Assembly: GCA_031291445.1 (NCBI GenBank)
Contig: JARLJA010000132.1
Location: 1 to 56,964 of the forward strand
Length of the DNA stretch: 56,964 bases
DNA from: Xanthobacteraceae bacterium
GTDB lineage: Bacteria > Pseudomonadota > Alphaproteobacteria > Rhizobiales > Xanthobacteraceae
Direction of reading: 5' to 3'
Part shown: positions 8,243 to 15,826 of the stretch, piece by piece
Numbering within the stretch: the first letter of the stretch is position 1
Layout of the letters: every line of letters begins with the position of its first letter
Notes under the pieces: generated by a model
Seen by the model: only the letters and a program-made list of their open reading frames with translations
The model's database searches: none
What the model was told of the DNA's origin: nothing
Made by a program: the position numbers and the translations under genes

Positions 8243-9529
8243 ATGCAGGACAATCTTACAGCGCGCGCCACCGAGCCGGTTGTCGAACGGCTCGCCGTCG
8301 GACCCGCCGTCGCCGCCGACCGCATCGGCTTTGCCAGGTTGACCCGGATGGCGTTCGAGGGGATCGACCTCAATCCGCTGCGGCAGAGCCTGCTGCAGCA
8401 GGTGGCTGCCGGAACCGCGGAGGCGGGCGTCGGGCTCGACCTGTCGCTGATCGCGCAACTGCTCGGCGACAAGCAGACCGGCCTCCAGATCCAGGCCGAG
8501 GTGCTCGCGTTCCACAGGCTGTACCGCTCGCCGTGTTCGGTCGCACCGCCAGGATTGCGTGTTCTGGCGCTGGCCGCGGCGATCGACATGGGCGGCAACA
8601 CGCCGATCGAATTCCTGCTCGAGGAGTCCGACGTCGAGCTGACGACGCTCTATGTCGTCCCCGGCGCCGACCTGCCGGCGCCGTTGCCCGAGCACGACGT
8701 CGCGATCGTGGTGGCGTCGGACTCGCCGGAATGCGAAGCTGCGCTCGAAGCGATCGATCGCGCCGCCGCCGTCTGGCCGCGTCCGCTGCTGAACCCGCCG
8801 CGCCTGGTCCGCAACCTCGATCGCGACAAGCTGCACGGGCTGTTGCGGGGCATCGAGGGATTGGACATTCCCGCGACCGTCGGCGTCGGCCGGGCGGTTT
8901 TGAGCGATTGCGACGACCCCGCGGAGCTGTTGCCGGATGCCCACGACGGCGAGGGCCGGGCGGTGATCGTGCGGCCTCGCGGATCGCATGCCGGGGTCGG
9001 TCTCGCCAGGATCGCCGACGGCGAGGCCATGCGCCGCTATCTCGTGGGCCGCCCGGAACAGGAGTTCTTCCTGTCCCGCTTCGTCGACTATGCGGACGAC
9101 GACGGTCTCTACCGCAAATACCGGATCGTGGTCGTCGACGGCCGTCCCTTCGCCTGCCACATGGCGATCGCCGATCGCTGGGACATCTGGTATCTCAACG
9201 CGGGCATGGCCTTCAGCGACGCCAAGCGGCGCGAGGAGGCGGCGTTCATGGCAACCTTCGACGCCGACTTCGCCGTCCGCCATCGCGGCGCGCTGCAAGC
9301 CATGATCTCCCGGATCGGGCTCGACTATTTCATCTTCGACTGCGCCGAAAACAGCCGCGGCGAGCTCCTGGTGTTCGAAGCGGACAACACGGCGGTCGTC
9401 CACAACATGGATTCGTCCGAGGTGTTTCCCTACAAGCCGCCGCAGATGCGCCGCATCTTCGGCGCCTTTGTAGCGATGCTCCATCGTCACGCGGGCCGGG
9501 AACGCGCGGCGGCGGTCGCCGCAACGTAA
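8243..9529 (+). CDS. ATP-grasp-like ligase, paralogue of the C-terminal part of the 3002-4699 product
   Basis: The 428-aa product has a helical N-terminal part (1-105), a module starting LRVLALAAAIDMGGNTPIEFL (GGNTP at residues 117-121) and an ATP-grasp-like domain (about 215-415) with AVIVRPRGSHAGVGL, FLSRFVDYADDDGLYRKYR, FACHMAIADRWDIW and ELLVFEADNTAVVH. The same order and the same FPYK near the end occur in the protein at 3002-4699, but without the TPR region. It probably forms an amide or ester bond with ATP; substrate and partner are unknown. The ATG at 8243 follows GGAG by 4 bp; a GTG at 8231 is the in-frame alternative. The gap to flbT is 142 bp and holds nothing recognisable beyond the flbT ribosome-binding site. 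Confidence 0.8.
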   Translation: MQDNLTARATEPVVERLAVGPAVAADRIGFARLTRMAFEGIDLNPLRQSLLQQVAAGTAEAGVGLDLSLIAQLLGDKQTGLQIQAEVLAFHRLYRSPCSVAPPGLRVLALAAAIDMGGNTPIEFLLEESDVELTTLYVVPGADLPAPLPEHDVAIVVASDSPECEAALEAIDRAAAVWPRPLLNPPRLVRNLDRDKLHGLLRGIEGLDIPATVGVGRAVLSDCDDPAELLPDAHDGEGRAVIVRPRGSHAGVGLARIADGEAMRRYLVGRPEQEFFLSRFVDYADDDGLYRKYRIVVVDGRPFACHMAIADRWDIWYLNAGMAFSDAKRREEAAFMATFDADFAVRHRGALQAMISRIGLDYFIFDCAENSRGELLVFEADNTAVVHNMDSSEVFPYKPPQMRRIFGAFVAMLHRHAGRERAAAVAAT

Positions 9530-9671
9530 AGTCGCCGGCCGGTCCGGGGCTGCAGCCGAGGTGGTTTTTTGTGATGGACCCCGGTGGCGCGCGGGAGCCG
9601 CGAATCGGTCATTGTCGCCGGAGATTTCGCCGCTTCGGCGTCACCAACCGGCAACTGGGAGAGATGGGGCG

Positions 9672-10049
9672 ATGTCGCTCAAGGTCGAACTGAAGCCGTT
9701 CGAACGGATCATCATCGGGGAGAGCCTCATCACCAACTCGGAAACGCGCACGACGTTTCTGATCGACGGTGCGGCGCCGATCCTGCGCGAGAAGGACATT
9801 CTCACCGCGGAGACTGCGACCACGCCGGTCAAGCGCCTCTATCTCTGCGTCCAGATGATGTATCTCGAGAAGGACATCCCCAAATACCAGGACATGTACA
9901 TGGACTTCATCAGGGATCTGCTCGAGCGCGAACCGCGCTTTCGCAGCGGAATCGAGGCCGCGAGTAAGCTTATCTTAAGCGGTTCTCTTTATCATTCGCT
10001 AAAGGAAATCCGCAAGCTTATCAATCGGGAAGAGGAACTCCTGAGGTGA
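9672..10049 (+). CDS. flbT: Flagellin post-transcriptional regulator FlbT
   Basis: The 125-aa product matches FlbT over its full length: MSLKVELKPFERIIIGES at the N-terminus, LREKDILTAETATTPVKRLY, and a basic/acidic C-terminus ending NREEELLR. In Caulobacter FlbT binds flagellin mRNA and represses its translation or stability until the hook-basal body is complete; in other alphaproteobacteria it can activate. It acts in the cytoplasm. The start is supported by GAGATGGGG just upstream; an in-frame GTG further upstream has no such support. The neighbour flaF begins 3 bp after the stop, the usual flbT-flaF pair. Confidence 0.95.
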   Translation: MSLKVELKPFERIIIGESLITNSETRTTFLIDGAAPILREKDILTAETATTPVKRLYLCVQMMYLEKDIPKYQDMYMDFIRDLLEREPRFRSGIEAASKLILSGSLYHSLKEIRKLINREEELLR

Positions 10050-10052
10050 CGC

Positions 10053-10421
10053 ATGTCTAAGTCAGCTGCCCAGGCCTATGCGCGTGTTGCAAATTCCACC
10101 GCCTCTCCCCGAGACATCGAAGCGCAAGCCTTGTTGATGGCGGCGAACAAGCTCCAGGACGTGATGACGAACAGTGAGGCGACGCGGGCGCAGATAACCC
10201 ACGCGCTGATGTTCAATCGCAAGCTGTGGTCGGTGTTCCTCGGCGACGCACTCGACGAGTCCAGTCCGCAGCCGATCGACGTGCGCCAGAAGATCGTGAA
10301 CATCAGCATGTTCGTCCTGAGCCACACCATGGCCCTGCAGGTGCTGCCCCGGCCGGACGAAATCAAGCCGCTGATCGACATCAATCGCAACATCGCGGCG
10401 GGCCTCAGCGGCCGGGCGTAA
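10053..10421 (+). CDS. flaF: Flagellin assembly/translation factor FlaF
   Basis: The 122-aa FlaF protein has the family features SAAQAYARVA near the start, DIEAQALLMAANKLQ, and the C-terminal IDINRNIAAGLSG. In Caulobacter FlaF acts as a flagellin chaperone/secretion factor and is needed for flagellin translation together with FlbT. The start ATG at 10053 follows GAGG 7 bp upstream. It is translationally close to flbT (3-bp gap). A hairpin at 10444-10464 separates it from the convergent FlaG-like gene. Confidence 0.94.
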   Translation: MSKSAAQAYARVANSTASPRDIEAQALLMAANKLQDVMTNSEATRAQITHALMFNRKLWSVFLGDALDESSPQPIDVRQKIVNISMFVLSHTMALQVLPRPDEIKPLIDINRNIAAGLSGRA

Positions 10422-10443
10422 ACACCAGCGCCAAACGCCAATG

Positions 10444-10464
10444 GGCGCGACGTGGCGTCGCGCC
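10444..10464. terminator. Stem-loop between convergent flaF and flaG-like genes
   Basis: GGCGCGACG (10444-10452) pairs perfectly with CGTCGCGCC (10456-10464) around a 3-base loop. There is no T run on either side. The position between two convergent stops makes a bidirectional transcription stop the likely role. Confidence 0.5.
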
Positions 10465-10492
10465 GTCTCCAACGAGCAATCCCGAAAAGCCC

Positions 10493-10867
10493 TCAGGCGG
10501 TCTGGTCGTACAGGCTGCGGTCGAGGCTGATCTCGTCCACCGCGCGGTAGTAGGCGCGCGCCTGCAGCACGGCGTCGTCGGGAAACTGGTTGATCACCTG
10601 GCCGGTCGTCTTGCTGATGGTCTGGTAGACGATCGAGTTGGCCGCGCTGTCGACCACGACGTTCTGGGTCACCTGCGGGCTGACAGACGTCTGACTGACC
10701 GGGGGGTGGGCGTCGTTGGTCGCAGCCGCGGCGCTCGCGGGCTGCGACACTGCCTGGGGTGCGGGCAGTTGCGTCTGGACAGCATTCGCCGTTCCGTCAG
10801 ACGCTGGCCTGACGACTGGCAACGCTGCCGGTACCCCCACCGGCCTGATACTGAAGTCCGTACTCAT
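10493..10867 (-). CDS. FlaG-like flagellar protein
   Basis: The 124-aa product has a disordered, Ala/Pro/Gln-rich N-terminal half (to about residue 75). Its folded C-terminus, IVYQTISKTTGQVINQFPDD, is the FlaG-family pattern (strand, T-G-x-V-I-x-Q-x-P). FlaG proteins influence flagellar filament length in Pseudomonas and Campylobacter; the exact role here is not known. The ATG at 10867 follows a CCAGGAGGCTGCC ribosome-binding region on the minus strand. It stands alone and convergent to flaF. The 242-bp gap to 11109 shows no gene. Confidence 0.6.
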   Translation of the reverse strand: MSTDFSIRPVGVPAALPVVRPASDGTANAVQTQLPAPQAVSQPASAAAATNDAHPPVSQTSVSPQVTQNVVVDSAANSIVYQTISKTTGQVINQFPDDAVLQARAYYRAVDEISLDRSLYDQTA

Positions 10868-11109
10868 GGCAGCCTCCTGGCCTCCCGAGTCAAACCCCTT
10901 CCCTCACTCTGGGTAGCATAGCCATGGCGGTCTCAACGCACCGTTAGGAAACGCCGTTAAGCGCGCCGCAAGACCACCGCGCGAAATTGATTCAAATGCG
11001 AACGAAATCGAGACCGCGCGCGGCGCCTTCCGGGGCGCAGCTCGGCGGATTCGCGGCTATGGCGAAGTGAATGTCACCAACGGTGGCACGATCGTTCCGG
11101 CCGGACTGC

Positions 11110-11577
11110 TTACAGCGACCGGCTGATCGAGAGCGGGGTGGCGCGGCGCGGATTGGGCGCGGCGCGCAAGCCGGCAGAGGTGTAGGTCTGCGGCATCGCG
11201 CGCTTGGCCATCTCGGCGTTGACGCCGCGGATCACGCCTTCCGAGACCGCGTGGGCGGTGGCGAGCACCGTCAGGTTGACCTGCAGCATGGCGCGGAAAG
11301 TATCGTGGTGGCGGTGCAGGGCCTTGACCATGTCCGGCGAGGCCTTGGCCAGGCAATCCTGGTTGTTGCGGATGAAGCCGATGATCTGGGCGTAGCGGCG
11401 CGACAATTCGGCCTTGCGGCTTTCCTGCGCCATCGCCTCGCGCAGCTTGCCGGCACGCACCAGCGCGGTCTCGGTCTCGATCACGGTGAGCAGCGTCGTC
11501 ATCACGTCCAGCAGGCTCTCGGCGAGCTTGCGGGCGTCGGCGGCGGAGAGCGACGGCGCGGGGTGCGGCTTGGTCAT
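11110..11577 (-). CDS. FlgN-like flagellar chaperone
   Basis: The 155-aa product is mostly helical: DARKLAESLLDVMTTLLTVIETE, a charged middle, then LQVNLTVLATAHAVSEGVIRG and a C-terminal tail rich in Arg/Pro. This resembles FlgN, the cytoplasmic type III chaperone for hook-filament junction proteins FlgK and FlgL. The ATG at 11577 overlaps the end of the upstream flgJ-like gene (which stops at 11574), so the two are translationally coupled in the order flgI-flgJ-flgN. The reading frame stays open upstream but MTKPHP is the natural start. Confidence 0.75.
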   Translation of the reverse strand: MTKPHPAPSLSAADARKLAESLLDVMTTLLTVIETETALVRAGKLREAMAQESRKAELSRRYAQIIGFIRNNQDCLAKASPDMVKALHRHHDTFRAMLQVNLTVLATAHAVSEGVIRGVNAEMAKRAMPQTYTSAGLRAAPNPRRATPLSISRSL

Positions 11578-11930
11578 GATGAGGAGGCTCCCGATGAGGT
11601 GGTGGCCGCGGCCTGGTGAACGATCAGCGAGCGATAGACCTCGCTCGAAATGCCGAGGCCGCCGGCCTTGGCGAAGTGGCGTGCGAACTGGTCGGTCATC
11701 ATCGCCCGCCACGGGCCGGTGCCGGTGGTGTCGCCGAACGGACCGTCGCCCTTCAGTCCGCTGGTCATCTGCTCGAACATCGAGTTGAGGAACACGGCCT
11801 CGAAGTCCCTGGAGGTCTTCTGGGCCTTCTGCTGCGCCTGCGGCGAGACCTTGCTCAGCGCGGCGCTGAAGGCGAGATCGCGGGAACTGTTGCCGGTGAA
11901 GCCGAGCGGGAGCGGCGAAGCGGTGGTCAT
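11574..11930 (-). CDS. flgJ: Rod-binding protein (FlgJ N-domain / CheL type)
   Basis: The 118-aa product contains only the rod-binding domain of FlgJ: a helix with KTSRDFEAVFLNSMFEQM, the glycine-rich GDGPFGDTTGTGPW segment and DQFARHFAKAGGLGIS. In alphaproteobacteria this short form (often called CheL) caps the growing rod and lacks the C-terminal peptidoglycan hydrolase of enterobacterial FlgJ. Its ATG (11930-11928) overlaps the flgI stop as TGATG on the minus strand. It sits in a flgI-flgJ-flgN operon. Confidence 0.9.
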   Translation of the reverse strand: MTTASPLPLGFTGNSSRDLAFSAALSKVSPQAQQKAQKTSRDFEAVFLNSMFEQMTSGLKGDGPFGDTTGTGPWRAMMTDQFARHFAKAGGLGISSEVYRSLIVHQAAATTSSGASSS

Positions 11931-13039
11931 CACATCACCTCGATGTCGGCCTGGATGGCGCCGGCCGCCTTGATCGCCTGCAGGATACCGATGAGGTCGC
12001 GCGGACCGATGCCGAGCCCGTTGAGGCCGTCGACCAACTGCTGCAGCGAGACGCCGTCCTTGACCAGGGCCAGCTTCTTGCCTTCCTCCTGGACGCCGAC
12101 CCGGCTGCTGGGCGTGACGACGGTGCGGCCGTTGGACAGCGCGTTGGGCTGGCTGACGCGCGGGCTCTCCGAAATCGTCACCGTGAGGTTGCCCTGGGCC
12201 ACCGCGACGGTCGCGACCCGAACGTCGCGCCCCATCACGATGATGCCGGATCGCTCGTCGATGATGATCTTGGCCGAGAGATCCGGTTCGACCTGCAACT
12301 GCTCGATCTCGGTGAGCAGGGCGACGACGTTGCCCTTGAACTCGCCCGGAATGGTCAGTTGCACCGTCGAGGGATCGATCGGTTCGGCGGTCTTGCTGCC
12401 GAGATAGTCGTTGACCGCGGCGGCGATCCGCTTCGCGGTGGTGAAATCGGCATTGCGCAGCGCCAGTCGCACGTTGGGCATGCGGTTCAGCGCGAATTCG
12501 ATCTCGCGCTCGATGATGGCGCCGTTGGCGATCCGCCCGACCGTCGGCACGCCCTTGGTGACGCTAGCGGCGGCGCCCTCGGCGGCAAAGCCGCCGATCG
12601 ACAGCGAGCCCTGGCCGACCGCGTAGACGTTGCCGTCGGCGCCGAGCAGGGGGGTGACCAGCAGGGTTCCTCCCTGCAGGCTCTTGGCGTCGCCGAGCGC
12701 CGACACCGTGACGTCGATCCGGGTGCCCTGGGTGCCGAACGGCGGCAGGTTGGCGGTGACCATCACGCCGGCGACGTTGCCGGTGCGGATGGTGGCGCCG
12801 CGGATGTTGACGCCCATGCGTTCCAGCATGGCCTGCAGCGACTGCTTGGTGAAGGGGATGTTGTTCAGGGTGTCGCCGGTGCCGTTGAGGCCGACCACGA
12901 GGCCATAGCCGATCAGCTGGTTCTGCCGAACGCCCTCGATGTTGGCGAGATCCTTGATGCGCGACGTCGCGCCCGCCGATCCGCCGATCATGAGCAGCGT
13001 GGCGACCACCGCCAGCACTGCAACCGCACCCCGAGTCAT
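11930..13039 (-). CDS. flgI: Flagellar P-ring protein FlgI
   Basis: The 369-aa product is the usual FlgI length. It has a signal peptide (MTRGAVAVLAVVATLLMIGG, cut after about residue 24), then SRIKDLANIEGVRQNQLIGYGLVVGLNGTGD, the family signature, and ends with the FlgI C-terminus (GPRDLIGILQAIKAAGAIQADIEVM region). FlgI forms the periplasmic P ring around the rod. The frame is open to 13135, but ATG 13039 with AGCAGAGG just upstream gives the correct signal peptide. It is first in a three-gene minus-strand operon. Confidence 0.97.
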   Translation of the reverse strand: MTRGAVAVLAVVATLLMIGGSAGATSRIKDLANIEGVRQNQLIGYGLVVGLNGTGDTLNNIPFTKQSLQAMLERMGVNIRGATIRTGNVAGVMVTANLPPFGTQGTRIDVTVSALGDAKSLQGGTLLVTPLLGADGNVYAVGQGSLSIGGFAAEGAAASVTKGVPTVGRIANGAIIEREIEFALNRMPNVRLALRNADFTTAKRIAAAVNDYLGSKTAEPIDPSTVQLTIPGEFKGNVVALLTEIEQLQVEPDLSAKIIIDERSGIIVMGRDVRVATVAVAQGNLTVTISESPRVSQPNALSNGRTVVTPSSRVGVQEEGKKLALVKDGVSLQQLVDGLNGLGIGPRDLIGILQAIKAAGAIQADIEVM

Positions 13040-13369
13040 CCTCTGCTCCCCGCTGAGGTCAAAGCCCGATTCCATCGTTGATGGTTGCGACAGCGTCGGG
13101 CCGGTCATGTCCGGGGCGCGCCCACGCTCCCACATGCGCGTGCCCCGGCATCATCTTGAGCGAAAACCGTGCCACCCGCCGACGGGATTCATGTGGTTGA
13201 ATTGATACGATAATATTCGGAAGAGGGCGGCCCGGCCGGGCGTCGACCACGGCGTCAATTGCCGAAGGCGGCAGTTTTTGCCGGGCGATTTACGGTCCGT
13301 TAACCATCGGCGGGCGAGGCTGCCACCTGGCGATCGATCCCCGGGTCGGGATCTCTGGCGAGCATCACC
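13040..13369. other. Divergent intergenic region between flgI and fliX
   Basis: These 330 bp separate flgI (minus) from fliX (plus). Apart from the CtrA-like site at 13289-13303 I see no coding signal, RNA gene or strong terminator. An AT-rich patch around 13185-13222 (TTGAATTGATACGATAATATT) could hold the flgI promoter. Confidence 0.4.
13289..13303 (+). promoter_or_regulatory. CtrA-like box before fliX
   Basis: TTTA-N7-TTAA (13289-13292 and 13300-13303) differs from the CtrA consensus TTAA-N7-TTAA at one base, and the right half continues as GTTAACCAT. It lies 66 bp before the fliX ATG. fliX is CtrA-controlled in Caulobacter. Confidence 0.5.
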
Positions 13370-13780
13370 ATGCGAATCTACGGGCCCAACGCGACGACCT
13401 TCAACACGCCGGCGACGTCCACACGACGGACCGGTTCGTCCTCGTTCACGCTGCCGGAGACCAGCGAAACCACCGAATCGCGCGGCCCCGCGGCGCCGCG
13501 CTCGGTCAGCGGCATCGACGCGCTGCTGGCCTTGCAGGGCGTCGAAGACCCGGTCGAGAAGCGCAAGCGCTCGGTCAAGCGCGGCAAGACGGCGCTCGAC
13601 GTGCTCGACGACCTCAAGCTGGGGTTGCTGTCCGGATCGCTCGACGCCGCGACCGTGGCGCGGTTGCGCGCCGCGGCGGCCGATCTCAAATCCAGTTCGG
13701 GCGATCCCGGTCTCGATGCGGTCCTGGCCGAGATCGAATTGCGGGTCGAGGTCGAACTCGCCAAGGCCGGACAGGCCTGA
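13370..13780 (+). CDS. fliX: Flagellar assembly regulator FliX
   Basis: The 136-aa product starts MRIYGPN, the FliX start. It has a Ser/Thr-rich linker, then VSGIDALLALQGVEDP, KRGKTALDVLDDLKLGLLSG, and ends in a helical tail. In Caulobacter FliX links completion of the early flagellar structure to the sigma54 activator FlbD, and also helps P-ring assembly. The neighbouring flgI gene encodes the P-ring subunit, and a CtrA-like site lies upstream. The gene is convergent with the HxlR regulator 33 bp downstream. Confidence 0.93.
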   Translation: MRIYGPNATTFNTPATSTRRTGSSSFTLPETSETTESRGPAAPRSVSGIDALLALQGVEDPVEKRKRSVKRGKTALDVLDDLKLGLLSGSLDAATVARLRAAAADLKSSSGDPGLDAVLAEIELRVEVELAKAGQA

Positions 13781-13813
13781 GACCGTGTTCAGGGGCGAGC
13801 GCCCTCCCTCCGA

Positions 13814-14254
13814 TCAATCTCTCTGGGGGTGCGGCTTGCGAGGTCCGCCCGCGCCGGAGGCAAGCGCCGAATCATAGCGCTGCTGCGCGGCCTGGACGTC
13901 CGCGAGGTTGTGCTCCGCCCACCGCCGCAGGTGCTCGACCGCCTCGGCGAGGGTTACTCCCAGCGCCGTGATCGAATACTCGACGGTGACCGGCACGGTG
14001 GCGATAACCTCGCGCCGGACCAGGCCATCGCGTTCCAGGCTCTTCAAGGTCTGGGACAGCATCTTCTGCGAAATGCCGCCGACGCTGCGGCGCAGCTCAT
14101 TGAAACGCCGCGGCGCCTCGGTCAGGAGGCCGAGCAGCAACACCGCCCATTTGTCGCCGACCCGATCCAGAATGAGCCGTGTCGGGCAGGCCGCGCTGTA
14201 GACATTTGGGGGCAGATCGGTGGTCGGGGCGGTATCGAGATCGGGAGCTTGCAT
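13814..14254 (-). CDS. HxlR-family transcriptional regulator
   Basis: The 146-aa product has the HxlR winged helix: CPTRLILDRVGDKWAVLLLGLL, RFNELRRSVGGISQKMLSQTL (recognition helix) and LVRREVIATVPVTVEYSITALG (wing). The single cysteine (CPTR) is where redox- or electrophile-sensing HxlR proteins carry theirs. It is divergent from the oxidoreductase at 14386, with inverted repeats between them, the normal arrangement for an autoregulated repressor of the neighbouring gene. Confidence 0.9.
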   Translation of the reverse strand: MQAPDLDTAPTTDLPPNVYSAACPTRLILDRVGDKWAVLLLGLLTEAPRRFNELRRSVGGISQKMLSQTLKSLERDGLVRREVIATVPVTVEYSITALGVTLAEAVEHLRRWAEHNLADVQAAQQRYDSALASGAGGPRKPHPQRD

Positions 14255-14320
14255 CAGGTCACTCTCGCGTCATCAGGTGTGGTGGAAGTGCCTTCTTTAC
14301 ACCAACGTTCAGTTTGCTAT

Positions 14321-14376
14321 CTGGTATCCATTAGAAACCATGAAAGAGTGCCAGTCTGTTGGCATTCTGATACCAG
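14321..14376. promoter_or_regulatory. Candidate HxlR operator pair
   Basis: Two nested inverted repeats lie in the divergent gap. CTGGTATC (14321-14328) is repeated inverted as GATACCAG (14369-14376). Between them is AGA-G-TGCCA-N6-TGGCA-T-TCT (14345-14368), whose inner arms are perfect. The right repeat ends 9 bp before the oxidoreductase ATG, so binding would block that gene. Confidence 0.5.
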
Positions 14377-14385
14377 GAAACGATC

Positions 14386-14997
14386 ATGAAAATCGCTGTC
14401 GTTGGCGCCACAGGCAATGCCGGTTCACGAATCACCTCCGAGCTCCTCGATCGCGGTCACCATGTTACCGCTATCGTCCGCAACGTCGCCAAGGTTCCGG
14501 CAAGACCCAATCTGGTGGCGCGACAGGGCGATGTGCTCGATGCCCCGGGGCTGGCGGAGCTGCTGAAGGGCCACGACCTCGTGGTCAGCGCGGTCCACTT
14601 CACCGCCAGTGATCCAGGAAAGCTGATCGCCGCGGTCAAGGCGGCGGCCGTTCCCCGCTATATCGTGGTCGGCGGCGCCGGCAGCCTCGAAGTCGCGCCC
14701 GGGCTGAAGCTGTTCGACGCCCCGGGCTTCCCACAGGAGTACCTGGCCGAGGCCAGAAAAGGTGGCGCCTTCCTCGACCTGCTGCGGCAGGAGACCGCCC
14801 TGGACTGGAGCTTCCTGTCTCCCTCGGCCTTCTTCATCCCCGGGGAGCGCACCGGCCGGTTCCGGCTCGGGACCGATCAGCTCCTGACCGCGGCCGACGG
14901 CAAGAGCTCGATCTCGTTCGAGGACTATGCAGTGGCGCTCGCCGACGAAGCCGAGCGGCCGGCGCACCCACGCCGGCGCTTCACGGTCGGTTACTGA
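14386..14997 (+). CDS. NAD(P)-binding oxidoreductase (NmrA/atypical SDR)
   Basis: The 203-aa product begins MKIAVVGATGNAGSRI, a Rossmann GxxGxxG, followed by LLDRGHHVTAIVRN and later LVVSAVHF and PRYIVVGGAGSLEV. The protein lacks the classical YxxxK pair, placing it among NmrA-like or NAD(P)H-binding sensor/reductase proteins. It is likely cytoplasmic. The substrate is unknown. It is divergent from an HxlR regulator, a pairing often seen for reductases induced by electrophiles. Confidence 0.85.
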   Translation: MKIAVVGATGNAGSRITSELLDRGHHVTAIVRNVAKVPARPNLVARQGDVLDAPGLAELLKGHDLVVSAVHFTASDPGKLIAAVKAAAVPRYIVVGGAGSLEVAPGLKLFDAPGFPQEYLAEARKGGAFLDLLRQETALDWSFLSPSAFFIPGERTGRFRLGTDQLLTAADGKSSISFEDYAVALADEAERPAHPRRRFTVGY

Positions 14998-15044
14998 CCG
15001 ACGGCAGGGCCGTCTACCCGCCCGAGAAGACCGTGGTGTTGAGT

Positions 15045-15193
15045 GCTCCCTCCCCCCTTGTGGGGGAGGGCCGGGGAGGGGGGGGGTAAACCGCAATCTC
15101 AGAATTTGATGTGAGGGTGTGAAAGGCGGCCTGCTGCGCTGCGGCTTCGCCATCACCCCCCTCCCTAACCCTCCCCCACAAGGGGGGAGGGAA
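15045..15193. repeat. Long inverted repeat, REP/MITE-like
   Basis: The left arm (about 15045-15087) contains CTCCCTCCCCCCTTGTGGGG and the right arm (about 15151-15193) is its inverse (CCCCACAAGGGGGGAGGGA), separated by about 64 bp. Each arm also holds a smaller palindrome. Arms of this C/G-tract type are common dispersed elements between genes in Rhizobiales. No transposase is present. The element lies in the 415-bp gap between the oxidoreductase and dksA. Confidence 0.7.
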
Positions 15194-15336
15194 CAGGTCA
15201 TCGGTCGGCGAGCCCCAGTCCCGAAAACGAAGGATCCAGCCGCCCCGGCGGCTCCCCTCGGCCGGTCGCGGCGGTCGGATCCGAAAACCTGTTGTTGAGG
15301 AGTGGCTGTCCCGGGTCGCCGCCCCCAGGGCCGATA

Positions 15337-15365
15337 TTGTCTGTCACACGACACCGCTATATAAG
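15337..15365 (+). promoter_or_regulatory. Probable housekeeping promoter of dksA
   Basis: TTGTCT (15337-15342), a 17-bp spacer and TATAAG (15360-15365) give a good -35/-10 pair 48 bp before the dksA start. The -10 stands out in otherwise GC-rich DNA. Confidence 0.5.
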
Positions 15366-15412
15366 CTCGGCGAAAGCCAGCCTTCCGGCTTAATTGAAAA
15401 GGTTCGGGATCG

Positions 15413-15826
15413 GTGTTGGACAAAGTGAAGAATTACAGGCCCTCGGAGAAGGAGCCTTTCATGAACGAGCGGCAGCGCGAGTATTTCCGCGCCAAGCTGC
15501 TGGCATGGAAGGAAGAGATACTCAGGGAAGCGAAGACCACCCTTCAGCAGCTGCAGGAGGAGAACGTCAATCATCCGGACTTGACCGACCGCGCCTCGTC
15601 GGAAACCGATCGCGCGATCGAACTGCGTGCCCGCGATCGTCAGCGCAAGCTGATCTCGAAGATCGACGCGGCGCTCGCCCGGATCGAGGACGGGTCCTAC
15701 GGCTACTGCGAGGAGACCGGCGAGCCGATTTCACTGAAGCGGCTCGAGGCGCGTCCGATTGCGACGCTGTCGGTCGAGGCGCAGGAGCGGCACGAGAAGC
15801 GCGAGAAGGTCTACCGCGACGAGTAG
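15413..15826 (+). CDS. dksA: RNA polymerase-binding transcription factor DksA
   Basis: The 137-aa product binds in the RNA polymerase secondary channel and, with ppGpp, adjusts rRNA and amino-acid promoters. The coiled-coil is clear (REYFRAKLLAWKEEILREA) with the tip residues in DLTDRA, then SSETDRAIELR. The C-terminal globular part has one cysteine (YGYCEETGEPI) rather than the four zinc cysteines of E. coli DksA, as is usual in alphaproteobacteria. GTG 15413 (or TTG 15416) is chosen because NYRPSEKEPFMN is conserved in relatives; ATG 15461 would lose it. The 234-bp gap after it shows no gene. Confidence 0.9.
   Translation: MLDKVKNYRPSEKEPFMNERQREYFRAKLLAWKEEILREAKTTLQQLQEENVNHPDLTDRASSETDRAIELRARDRQRKLISKIDAALARIEDGSYGYCEETGEPISLKRLEARPIATLSVEAQERHEKREKVYRDE

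Noticed and set aside
7028-9490. 820-codon minus-strand open frame opposite the oxygenase and ATP-grasp genes
   Set aside because: It mirrors the codon pattern of two well-supported plus-strand genes, is Arg/His/Gln-rich and has no domain; a GC-rich shadow.
11083-11103. TGGCACG-N4-TTCC, similar to a sigma54 promoter
   Set aside because: The -12 element is TTCC rather than TTGC and it points into the 3' end of a gene on the other strand.
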